DNA from: JBEKDJ01 sp050014415
GTDB taxonomy: Bacteria > Desulfobacterota > BSN033 > UBA1163
DNA: 9,655 nt
Reading direction: 5' to 3'
NCBI GenBank assembly: GCA_050014415.1
Contig: JBEKDJ010000166.1
Span: 1 to 9,655, forward strand
Under the pieces are notes generated by a model. It saw only the letters and a program-made list of their open reading frames with translations. It did no database searches and was not told the origin of the DNA. The position numbers and the translations under genes were made by a program. How positions within the stretch are numbered: the stretch's first letter is position 1; every line of letters begins with the position of its first letter. This document shows positions 1 through 5,866 of this stretch, in pieces.

Positions 1-2
1 AA

Positions 3-440
3 ACCGACATTCGCCGTCGACACGTCGAGGGCCTGGACCTTATCGACGTGAGCAAGGTTCTTTCATCTGGGCTAAAGAGAGCCGAAGCTGATAAGGAGAA
101 CTTCCGCAAGTGGCAACAGAAAACGATCCAGGGCAACGCGCTTGCCTCGTGGGTAGATGAGGACCTGAGAGGTTACTGGGGCTTCAAAGCCGCAACGCGG
201 GCCTTCCATATCGCTCGTACCGGCTATGACGTTGACATCGTAGGCCAGTACAAAGACCAAGATCCGACCACCATTGAAACCAAGCAAACACGCCGCGTCC
301 CGGGTTCCCCAACCCCATCCCAAAATCTTTTCGACATAAGCCAAGTCCTCGCATGGTTGGCGAAGGAACGTCGGGACATCCAAGAACAACTGGAATGGCG
401 AGAGCAGATCCCTGATATCCTCAAACCGCTGATGAACTGA
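3..440 (+). CDS. 3' part of an unrecognised gene, cut by the window start
   Basis: The reading frame is open from base 3 to the TGA ending at 440, so the gene most likely begins outside the window. A GTG at 48 could be a start, but it has no good ribosome binding site and the protein-like sequence continues upstream of it. The visible part is about 145 residues, soluble, rich in charged residues, and without a signal peptide or membrane segment. I do not recognise the family. Its codons look richer in G and C than those of the genes from 723 onward, which could mean it belongs to the flanking DNA or to a different module. About 280 bases without a convincing gene separate it from the next large gene, so it is probably not in the same transcription unit. 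Confidence 0.6.
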   Translation, partial: TDIRRRHVEGLDLIDVSKVLSSGLKRAEADKENFRKWQQKTIQGNALASWVDEDLRGYWGFKAATRAFHIARTGYDVDIVGQYKDQDPTTIETKQTRRVPGSPTPSQNLFDISQVLAWLAKERRDIQEQLEWREQIPDILKPLMN

Positions 441-552
441 GTTTACCGCATTTAAAATTTATGAGCAGCAAAGGTGGCGAAGTATGGATTTTTCCCTTTT
501 TGGTTGCTCGCTGCGTCGCCAACTTTCAGGTGTCCATCGGTCGGGTGGGTAG

Positions 553-675
553 ATGAAAAAACATCCGCCGTTAAATCTGTTTAAGATCCCCTGGCCTCCG
601 TTCATAAACTTTCCTCCGGTATGTACTTCTTCTCCTGGTAGTTTGCATATTGGATTTTCGGGCAAAATGGAGTAA
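553..675 (+). CDS. possible 40-residue proline-rich small protein
   Basis: An ATG at 553 opens a 40-codon frame ending in TAA at 675. The product would be rich in proline and aromatic residues (for example KIPWPPFINFPP) and has two cysteines at most. The only ribosome binding signal is a poor GGTGGG a few bases before the ATG. It ends shortly before the well-formed translation start signals of the large gene at 723. I do not recognise it; it may be a chance frame in the leader of the next gene. Confidence 0.25.
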   Translation: MKKHPPLNLFKIPWPPFINFPPVCTSSPGSLHIGFSGKME

Positions 676-691
676 TGTGAATCTTAATTCC

Positions 692-721
692 AGGAGGCTA
701 TATATGGCGGGAGGTAGTTAG
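692..721 (+). promoter_or_regulatory. SD site plus five-codon mini-ORF ahead of the sigma-like gene
   Basis: A perfect AGGAGG at 692-697 is followed after six bases by ATG at 704 and a frame of only five codons (M-A-G-G-S) ending in TAG at 719-721. One base later comes the GTG start (723) of the 591-codon gene, which has its own SD (GGGAGGT, 709-715) inside the mini-ORF. The strongest ribosome site in the region therefore serves the mini-ORF, and its stop falls next to the downstream start. This is the arrangement expected for translational coupling or a leader-peptide control, though function is inferred. Confidence 0.45.
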
Positions 722-722
722 G

Positions 723-2498
723 GTGCCACGAACCAAGAGAAAAAGGGCTTCTATCCCAACCGAGCCACCAGATCCAATCCCAATCCCCCTCGTTGATCCT
801 GACCATTTAGCCTCGCTCTCCGAGAAAAAGCAAAGGCAGTACCACGAAAAAAATAAATCCATCTGCATAGATAACTACCGCCAGGCGCGCGATGTAGTTA
901 AGAAGTGGAAAAACCTTTCAACGGACGAAAAGCTCAGAAGGTTGTTGATTCCTCTCTTTCTCTATAATAAGCTGCAGCCTTTTGGGCTGGATCCTTTTGA
1001 CGATCCTATTCCCTTCGTAGAAGAGTCTGTTGATATAGAACGCGAACTTGATTTAGAGAAGCTCAGATACGACGAGCAAAGGTACCAGATATACGACGAG
1101 AAGGGGAACGAGATAGATATGTCCGGGGGGAATGCTCCCGTAACCTCATCTTCGTATATTTTTGTTAGAGAAAAATACGACGGTGATCTTGAAAATTGGG
1201 GGAAAATGGAAGCCGAGGGGGGAGACGGGTTTAGTTCTATCTTCCATCTGGGGAAGATAGAACTCAGGGATTTACATGAGGAATGGTTACCTTCACTTAA
1301 TTACGAGAAGATCACGAGCAAAGACCTTCTTAATCAAGTCCTGGTAGCATACACAATTAAGAAGGCTCAAAACGGAGATAAAAAGGCAATTGAAACACTG
1401 TACGGTCTCTATCGGGGTAGGACAGAAGAACTGGCTATTCAGTTCGCTTGTAACTTTAAAGTTTGCCTTTTCGGAAAAGAAAGGGTGCAACGCACTCAAT
1501 GGCAGAAGGGGGTAGATGGTCTAATAGCGGAGGCGCAACAATTCTTGAGGTTTGTTATCACAGGATTTAGCCTTAAGGATATCATAAATCAATTTGGCAT
1601 ACTTGATCCCCTTACAGTCATTCCTGATACCGAACGAGTCATCAAAAACATCCCGCCCTGGGTGAAACACCTTTATATATACTATCTTGCAGAATACATC
1701 CCCATGCGGATGGAAAAGAATATCAGAGAAACACAAAGGAATCAGGCCTTGATAGAGGAATTATCCAAACTACCTGGGGACGGTGGAAGAAATCAAGTTG
1801 AAGACACCATCAAAATCTTAAAAACCCGGAACGCCTTCTTAGCCTTCCAGTGGATTGGGATGTTGAATCCTTACGCTGCTTTTCAGGCAAATACTCGTTG
1901 GAGAACCCCTGCGAGATGGAACTGGTTTAACTCCTACACGTTCCGACCTGGTTGGAAAGGGAAAAAAATGGGGCCGCGATGGAACTTAACAACATGGCTC
2001 TTCGGACACAAGAATGAAATAGACGCTCTCACACCAGGCAAACGAGAAGACAATACCCCTGGAAGGGTCTGGAAACCAAATGGGAAAATCCTTCAGCTCT
2101 TGATGGATGAATACTACAAGCCGTGGAAAGCAAAAAGAGATAAAGAAATAGACTTCGACTTCAACGACGACTTTGATGAGGATAATCAAGTAAGTCTCGG
2201 CTCTGAAGATAGATTTGAGGCCCTCAAAGATAAAGATGATAATCCCGAGGAAAAGAAGGAAAAGACACAAAGCAGAGCAAAGGTTGTTGCTGAGATCAAG
2301 AAGGGGCTTCGTGCTCTTGGTATTATTGACCGTAACATAGAAATCTATCTTCGGTGGAAGGATAAAGAACTTACACAATTGCAACTCGCGATAGAGTACG
2401 GTCTTACTCCGAGGCGGATCAGAGGCATCTGCCAGGAAGTCAAACAAGTCACCCCCAGGCTCAGAAAACTTTTTCAAAAGTTCCTACTCGACCAATAA
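723..2498 (+). CDS. large phage-type protein with sigma-70-like segments
   Basis: The 591-residue protein starts at GTG 723, supported by GGGAGGT seven bases upstream. Two parts resemble a sigma-70 factor. Residues about 208-290 read like region 2, with the signature AQNGDKKAIETLY and then LIAEAQQFLRFVITGF, which lines up with the DLIQEGxxGLxxAVxxF core; residues 317-340 (YIYYLAEYIPMRMEKNIRE) could be its continuation. Residues about 530-585 read like region 4, with a helix-turn-helix around QLAIEYGLTPRRIRGICQEV. Between them is a long insert rich in tryptophan and arginine (390-430) and an acidic linker (475-515). The N-terminus is basic and proline-rich. At 591 residues it is far longer than phage or ECF sigma factors. 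If the reading is right, it would redirect host RNA polymerase to element promoters. It may instead be only a DNA-binding protein with a similar fold. The gene stands alone before the repressor module. Confidence 0.45.
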   Translation: MPRTKRKRASIPTEPPDPIPIPLVDPDHLASLSEKKQRQYHEKNKSICIDNYRQARDVVKKWKNLSTDEKLRRLLIPLFLYNKLQPFGLDPFDDPIPFVEESVDIERELDLEKLRYDEQRYQIYDEKGNEIDMSGGNAPVTSSSYIFVREKYDGDLENWGKMEAEGGDGFSSIFHLGKIELRDLHEEWLPSLNYEKITSKDLLNQVLVAYTIKKAQNGDKKAIETLYGLYRGRTEELAIQFACNFKVCLFGKERVQRTQWQKGVDGLIAEAQQFLRFVITGFSLKDIINQFGILDPLTVIPDTERVIKNIPPWVKHLYIYYLAEYIPMRMEKNIRETQRNQALIEELSKLPGDGGRNQVEDTIKILKTRNAFLAFQWIGMLNPYAAFQANTRWRTPARWNWFNSYTFRPGWKGKKMGPRWNLTTWLFGHKNEIDALTPGKREDNTPGRVWKPNGKILQLLMDEYYKPWKAKRDKEIDFDFNDDFDEDNQVSLGSEDRFEALKDKDDNPEEKKEKTQSRAKVVAEIKKGLRALGIIDRNIEIYLRWKDKELTQLQLAIEYGLTPRRIRGICQEVKQVTPRLRKLFQKFLLDQ

Positions 2499-2588
2499 TT
2501 CTCCGTCCTCAATTTCCTATTTCAATTCCCCCGAATCCATACATAGAAGTATCGGGTAGAAATTTTCTTCTGAGAATAGAGGGGGATC

Positions 2589-2825
2589 ATGCTCAAAATT
2601 AGCCAAAAATTCTTCGGGGCTGTTAAGTTAGCAAATCGTCCAGCCTACAGGATTGCTCTGGACGCGGGTCTTCATCCTGTTACCTTGTCTAAAATCCTTC
2701 ATGGTTACGATAGGATATGGCCTAACGACCACCGAGTCATAGCTGTGGCCAAAGTCTTAGGCCTTAAACCCGATGAATGTTTTGAAAGGGAGTCTGCGGA
2801 TGATACAAACGCCTCGGTTGACTGA
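2589..2825 (+). CDS. Cro/C1-type (XRE) helix-turn-helix regulator
   Basis: The 78-residue protein starts at ATG 2589 behind a clear AGGGGG site. Residues about 15-40 form an XRE-family helix-turn-helix: RPAYRIALDAGLHPVTLSKILHG gives helix 2, the turn and the recognition helix. Residues 46-66 (RVIAVAKVLGLKPDECF) match the family's closing helices (IAxALGVxPDElF). It is a single DNA-binding domain of Cro size with no dimerisation or peptidase domain, so it is more like Cro or a short immunity repressor than a full CI. Its 3' end overlaps the next gene by 26 bases. The 90 bases upstream contain alternating AGAA and TTCT blocks (2558-2575) that could be its own operator, but this is a guess. Confidence 0.85.
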   Translation: MLKISQKFFGAVKLANRPAYRIALDAGLHPVTLSKILHGYDRIWPNDHRVIAVAKVLGLKPDECFERESADDTNASVD

Positions 2826-3003
2826 TCCCCATGAGATCGGGTGGCTTGAGAAGGAACGAATTGGAAACGAACGGCCAGATTTTGAACATCGATTGAGCCG
2901 GGACCGCGCACGAACGACAGAAAACAGCGGTAGCAGTATGACAGAGAGTTTAGTTTCATGGTTAAAGAAACATGGAGGCCCACTATGCAAAAAAATGAAC
3001 TAA
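2800..3003 (+). CDS. hypothetical 67-residue protein
   Basis: I prefer the start at ATG 2800 because GGGAG lies seven bases upstream; an in-frame ATG at 2773 lacks such a site. The product is 67 residues, highly charged (many R, E, D, H), and without membrane segments or metal-binding motifs. I do not recognise it. It overlaps the repressor gene by 26 bases at its start, and its last 19 bases contain the start of the next gene. This makes it the middle of a tightly overlapping three-gene set and is the main reason to think it real. Confidence 0.5.
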   Translation: MIQTPRLTDPHEIGWLEKERIGNERPDFEHRLSRDRARTTENSGSSMTESLVSWLKKHGGPLCKKMN

Positions 3004-3368
3004 CCCTGACTTCTGATGAGCAAACCGAATTGATCCGCCTTGAAACAATCATTGAAAATGGCCGGAAATCCTTCATTGAGGTAGGCACAGCCCTGATGAA
3101 GATCCGAAACGAGAAGCTTTACCGGACAACACACCGGAACTTTGAGGAATACTGTCGAGAAAAATGGAGCATGACCCGAAGATATGCAAATAACTTGATT
3201 GCTTCGACGAAAGTAATAGAAAATTTGGGAACAATTGTTCCCATTCAGCCCACGGCAGAAAGTCAGGTCCGTCCCCTTACCGATCTCCCCCCCCCAATCA
3301 ACAGCAAGAAGTCTGGTCGCAAGCCGTCGAGACGGCACCGGAAGGGAAGGTCACGGCGAAACACGTGA
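2985..3368 (+). CDS. plasmid/phage-type accessory protein, frameshifted N-terminal part
   Basis: The start is ATG 2985, six bases after a perfect GGAGG; an in-frame ATG at 2958 has no site. Residues 1-103 read as a family often found in phages and plasmids: an N-terminal helix pair (LIRLETIIENGRKSFIEVG), then ALMKIRNEKLYR, then the signature FEEYCREKW-RRYANNLI around residues 53-72, and a PLTDLPP segment near 97. From memory, relatives continue with a stretch like EQQxEVWxxAVExAPxGKVTAxHV. Here the frame runs instead through nine consecutive C (3287-3295) into a basic tail of R, K, S and ends at 3368 after 127 residues. The expected continuation is present one base out of frame. The family's role is unclear; it is sometimes linked to replication or partition. 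Confidence 0.75.
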   Translation: MQKNELTLTSDEQTELIRLETIIENGRKSFIEVGTALMKIRNEKLYRTTHRNFEEYCREKWSMTRRYANNLIASTKVIENLGTIVPIQPTAESQVRPLTDLPPPINSKKSGRKPSRRHRKGRSRRNT

Positions 3369-3535
3369 AGGCCATCGCGGATGGGATAGGAGGTGAAAAT
3401 AAGAAAACGCAAGAGAAGAAAAGACCCAGCACTAAGGATTCTTGGAATTTATCACAATTAAAATTTTATTGGGGAAATGCGGGTAAGACAGACAGAAAAA
3501 AGTTTCGTGTCTGGCTACGAAGCCAAAAAGATTGA
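3296..3535 (+). pseudogene. out-of-frame C-terminal part of the 2985 gene
   Basis: Immediately after the run of nine C, another frame is open from 3296 to TGA at 3533-3535. It begins N-Q-Q-Q-E-V-W-S-Q-A-V-E and goes on through a GKVTAKHVKAIADGIGG segment, which is the natural continuation of the upstream family; it ends in a basic stretch (WGNAGKTDRKKFRVWLRSQ). There is no start codon or ribosome site of its own. Adding one C to the run, or a -1 slip of the ribosome, joins the halves into one 183-residue protein. The intact codons over 79 residues argue that the break is recent, is a sequencing error in the homopolymer, or is used for on/off switching. Confidence 0.7.
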
Positions 3536-3583
3536 TGGAAAAGAGGTAAGGACCCTGCAGAAAGTTAAAGGGAGGTGAAATTG

Positions 3584-3682
3584 ATGATTTTGATCGGTGT
3601 GAAAGCCTTTTTTCTATCTTGTTTGATTGTATTTTTTTTGATCCAGATCGTGAGGGTGTTGCAGTCTAGGAAGAAAATTTAG
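3584..3682 (+). CDS. 32-residue single-span membrane protein
   Basis: ATG 3584 is preceded by a near-perfect ribosome site (AGGGAGGTGA, 3569-3578). The 32-residue product is almost entirely one hydrophobic helix (VKAFFLSCLIVFFLIQIV) followed by a basic tail R-V-L-Q-S-R-K-K-I. By the positive-inside rule the C-terminus should face the cytoplasm. It is too short for a classical holin, and no endolysin lies nearby. A small membrane regulator or toxin-like peptide is possible, but nothing in the sequence decides this. It sits between the frameshifted gene and the replication control region. Confidence 0.5.
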   Translation: MILIGVKAFFLSCLIVFFLIQIVRVLQSRKKI

Positions 3683-3712
3683 GTCTGGGTCATGGCGGGG
3701 AAGGCAGATTCT

Positions 3713-3741
3713 ACGGCGTTCATGTACCGTCAGAACGCCGT
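3713..3741. repeat. perfect 9-bp inverted repeat, hairpin
   Basis: ACGGCGTTC at 3713-3721 and GAACGCCGT at 3733-3741 are exact inverted copies separated by 11 bases. The stem is GC-rich and would be stable in RNA. Only a mixed TTCTTATGGTTT follows, so it is not a clear intrinsic terminator. It may instead be an operator or an RNA structure between the small membrane gene and the replication gene. Confidence 0.5.
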
Positions 3742-3809
3742 TCTTATGGTTTAGCACTGAGCAAGATGGGGGTAGGAGATGTCTAGGTATTGCCTAATTG
3801 AATATGGGG

Positions 3810-3827
3810 CTTGCAATTAAATGCAAG
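3810..3827. repeat. 6-bp inverted repeat beside the 12-bp repeats
   Basis: CTTGCA (3810-3815) and TGCAAG (3822-3827) are exact inverted copies around the A/T-rich ATTAAA. The repeat abuts the tandem 12-bp repeats and lies about 100 bases before the replication gene. It could be a protein-binding dyad in an origin or promoter. Confidence 0.35.
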
Positions 3828-3886
3828 TAGAAACGGTTCCCGAAAGGGTATCCGAAAGGGTTAGTTGAAGACTTTGCGAAAGACTT
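3827..3886 (+). repeat. five degenerate 12-bp tandem repeats, iteron-like
   Basis: The 60 bases divide into five units of exactly 12: GTAGAAACGGTT, CCCGAAAGGGTA, TCCGAAAGGGTT, AGTTGAAGACTT and TGCGAAAGACTT. The shared core is NNNGAAAGRNTT. They end 33 bases before the chosen start of the AEP-like replication gene, followed by an A/T-rich step. Tandem binding sites just ahead of a replication initiator gene are typical of iteron origins, although iterons are usually longer. The period is also four codons, so a decayed peptide repeat is an alternative. Confidence 0.45.
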
Positions 3887-3919
3887 TCAAATTTATAGAT
3901 CGGCAAGGGGGTGAGTTGT

Positions 3920-5233
3920 TTGTATGGTACAATGAATAACGGGTTCCAGGATACTTCCCAACTAATCTTTGAACCTCTTTTCTACCATGATTTTGGCTCA
4001 CCCGGGTATTTTTCTACTCTAACTAAGATAGGAGATCACACACCAAAACAGGATTCATATCCGCTCCGAGAAATGCCTTTCGTCTTATCTCACCTTGACA
4101 GACGATGGGATAGTTGGCTCTCGGTGAACGATTTTTTTAGAAGGAATAGAAGGGTCGTTAATTTGTTGAGAATCAATGCCAACTTTCTCGATCTCGATGT
4201 ATACAAGGTTGAAAACTTAACAAACTTAAAACCCGAGAAATCAACTTCCCTGCTATTGGAATACTGCGAGAATAAAAAAATCCCCCTGCCATCGCTCATT
4301 TTGTTTTCGGGAAGAGGTCTTCAAAGCAAGTGGCTCCTTGAGAAATCAATTCCGAAGGAAGCATTGCCAAGATGGAATGCACTTCAGAGGTATCTTGCAA
4401 AGAGATTTGAAGCTTTTGGAGCCGACCAGATGGCTTTGGATGCGAGTAGAGTGTTGAGAATAGACCAAACGGTAAATACAAAATCGGGGGAGGTTGTCAA
4501 AATTCTTTACGCACATGGTGATGCATCGAATCCCATCCGGTATGATTTTGATATGTTGGCGGATAAGATTCTGCCTTATACTCGAGCGGAAATTGCACTC
4601 TTAAGAGAAGCTAGAAAGGGGAATGAGGACAAGCCAAATGAGGCGAAGGTAGCGCAATGGAAATTTAGCCAGGAATCACTTCACTGGGCAAGGGTTTTAG
4701 ACCTTCGCGCTCTCTGTTCTCTCAGAGGATGGGAACAAGGTGGAAACCCGGACGGCCAGAGATATCCCTTTATTTTCTTAGGCGCTATTTCTTTATCATG
4801 GATTACTCCACCAACCCTCGAATATCCAGGAAGGCTATATTCCGAGCTCGAAGCCCTAAGCAGACTCTTTACTCCAAATTGGACTATGGCCAAAATTAGA
4901 GGCCATGTACCTTTTATCTATCGTCAATGGCGGGGGGGTTCGCATAGATTCAGGTATACAACCCAAAAAGCGCTCGATTGGCTCCAAATCACGCCAGAAG
5001 AAGAGCGGTCCCTAAAGACTCTTATTTCCGAAGACGAGAAAAGGCGGCGCTGGAAAGAGGCAATTAAAAAGATTCGAAGGGCCAGGGGGATGATTCCCAG
5101 GGAGGAATATGAGGCCCAGGCTAAAGAAAGAAGGGACAAGGCACTCGAAATGAAGAAAAATGGAAATAGTTACAGGGAGATAGCAATGAAACTGAACTGC
5201 TCAGTCGCGGAGGTTTATAGGCTTATAGGTTAG
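3920..5233 (+). CDS. AEP-like primase/replication protein
   Basis: This is the element's likely replication initiator, a primase-polymerase of the archaeo-eukaryotic type. Numbered from TTG 3920 (437 residues), the motifs are in order: LDLD at 90-93, supplying the metal-binding D-x-D; SGRGLQSKW at 130-138, the S-G-x-G-L segment that positions nucleotide; and DASRVLRIDQTVNTKSG at 174-190, the conserved R-V-L-R-x-x-x-T-x-N-x-K stretch. A basic coiled region (365-405) precedes a C-terminal helix-turn-helix (NSYREIAMKLNCSVAEVYRLI, about 416-436), probably for origin binding. No helicase domain follows, so a host or helper helicase would be needed. The start is uncertain: AAGGGGGTGA (3905-3914) overlaps a GTG at 3911 and so points to TTG 3920; ATG 3932 is rather far away. 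It is flanked on both sides by repeat-rich non-coding DNA. Confidence 0.8.
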   Translation: MYGTMNNGFQDTSQLIFEPLFYHDFGSPGYFSTLTKIGDHTPKQDSYPLREMPFVLSHLDRRWDSWLSVNDFFRRNRRVVNLLRINANFLDLDVYKVENLTNLKPEKSTSLLLEYCENKKIPLPSLILFSGRGLQSKWLLEKSIPKEALPRWNALQRYLAKRFEAFGADQMALDASRVLRIDQTVNTKSGEVVKILYAHGDASNPIRYDFDMLADKILPYTRAEIALLREARKGNEDKPNEAKVAQWKFSQESLHWARVLDLRALCSLRGWEQGGNPDGQRYPFIFLGAISLSWITPPTLEYPGRLYSELEALSRLFTPNWTMAKIRGHVPFIYRQWRGGSHRFRYTTQKALDWLQITPEEERSLKTLISEDEKRRRWKEAIKKIRRARGMIPREEYEAQAKERRDKALEMKKNGNSYREIAMKLNCSVAEVYRLIG

Positions 5234-5257
5234 GTGTTCAGGGTCTGTCGTCTTGTA

Positions 5258-5280
5258 AGGGTGGCGAAGCCCTCCTGTCT
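5258..5280 (+). terminator. weak hairpin after the primase gene
   Basis: AGGGTGGC (5258-5265), loop GAA, and GCCCTCCT (5269-5276) can form a stem of seven pairs (one of them G-U) with one mismatch. A short GTCTTT follows. It lies 25 bases past the stop codon of the replication gene. The T-run is poor, so termination would be partial at best. Confidence 0.3.
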
Positions 5281-5339
5281 TTAGGGTTTAGGATTAGGAC
5301 TTAGGATTAGGTTTTAGGGTTAGGATTGGGAGTAAGGGG
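5281..5339 (+). repeat. degenerate TTAGG tandem repeats, telomere-like
   Basis: Eight successive units of the type TTAGG(G/A) fill 5281-5331 (TTAGGG, TTTAGGA, TTAGGA, C+TTAGGA, TTAGG, TT+TTAGGG, TTAGGA, TTGGGA), followed by GTAAGGGG. A weaker extension (TAGGTTAGG) overlaps the end of the primase gene. All the G runs are on the + strand, so it could fold into two-tier G-quadruplexes or carry repeated binding sites. No coding frame explains it. Confidence 0.55.
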
Positions 5340-5351
5340 TATGGATTTATG

Positions 5352-5380
5352 TGGCGACCACAAAAAATCAAAAATCGCCA
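5352..5380. repeat. TGGCGA/TCGCCA inverted repeat in A/T-rich DNA
   Basis: TGGCGA (5352-5357) and TCGCCA (5375-5380) are exact inverted copies around a 17-base spacer made almost only of A and C/T. An A/T-rich step (AAAATTTTG) follows. It belongs to the same 190-base non-coding stretch as the TTAGG repeats, so the two together could form an origin or a promoter control site. Confidence 0.3.
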
Positions 5381-5422
5381 AAAATTTTGACGGTCTGATC
5401 TTGGCCTAAAAAGGAGAATGAA

Positions 5423-5512
5423 ATGAAGCAAAAGGGTTTAAGTTATTCAAGGATTCTTAACCTTAACCGGTCGATGACCAGGGAGGAGAAAGGTTATGGA
5501 ACAGAAATATAG
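5423..5512 (+). CDS. possible 29-residue small protein
   Basis: ATG 5423 follows AAGGAG with a six-base gap, an ideal ribosome site, and opens a 29-codon frame ending in TAG at 5510-5512. The product is hydrophilic (LSYSRILNLNRSMTREEKG) and unrecognised. It overlaps the start of the next gene by 17 bases, so its translation would feed into that gene. It may be a genuine microprotein or only a leader that carries ribosomes to 5496. Confidence 0.35.
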   Translation: MKQKGLSYSRILNLNRSMTREEKGYGTEI

Positions 5513-5858
5513 GCTTGCGATTAAATACAATAATTTCGGGGCCAACGGATGCTGTCCGATATGTGGAGGAGGGACAGATCCATCGATTCCTCTGGCGCTA
5601 TTTTTACAGGATAGTTTTGCCGATGTATTTGATCAGTGTGGAAAAAAATATGCCCCTGAACTTCATGCTTTATTGGGCATTTTCGAGGCGCTTCCTGATA
5701 ACCCGGAAAAGAGTATGGGGGAAGCTCAGGTCGAGGCTTTGAAAGACTTATACAAATTCCTAGTAACGGTTGATAAGTATGGTATAAAAATGCACCATTG
5801 GCCGGGGAGGTCAACATTGAATGAAGACGAAGGTAGTCAATCTCTAATTTGGAGGTGA
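5496..5858 (+). CDS. hypothetical protein with one CxxC motif
   Basis: The 120-residue protein starts at ATG 5496 behind GGAGGAGAAAGG. Near the N-terminus, residues 19-25 read C-C-P-I-C-G-G, half of a zinc-ribbon, and a further cysteine occurs at 48 (FDQCGKKYAPEL). No second CxxC is present, so metal binding would need dimerisation or the lone cysteine. Two helical segments follow (ELHALLGIFEALP and AQVEALKDLYKFLVTVDKYG). There is no membrane segment. I do not recognise the family. It lies directly before terS, whose ribosome site covers this gene's stop codon, suggesting co-expression with packaging genes. Confidence 0.65.
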   Translation: MEQKYRLAIKYNNFGANGCCPICGGGTDPSIPLALFLQDSFADVFDQCGKKYAPELHALLGIFEALPDNPEKSMGEAQVEALKDLYKFLVTVDKYGIKMHHWPGRSTLNEDEGSQSLIWR

Positions 5859-5866
5859 AATACAGA

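Noticed and set aside
643..680. Possible promoter (TTGGAT, 17 bases, TAATGT) before the sigma-like gene
   Set aside because: Each box matches only half of the consensus; this is expected by chance in A/T-rich DNA.
1986..2477. Long minus-strand open frame (163 codons) inside the sigma-like gene
   Set aside because: It lies opposite a well-supported + strand gene, has no ribosome site, and its hydrophobic stretches are the reverse of Lys/Glu/Asp-rich codons.
3692..3754. 20-codon frame starting at ATG 3692
   Set aside because: No ribosome site, and it is made mostly of the 9-bp inverted repeat.
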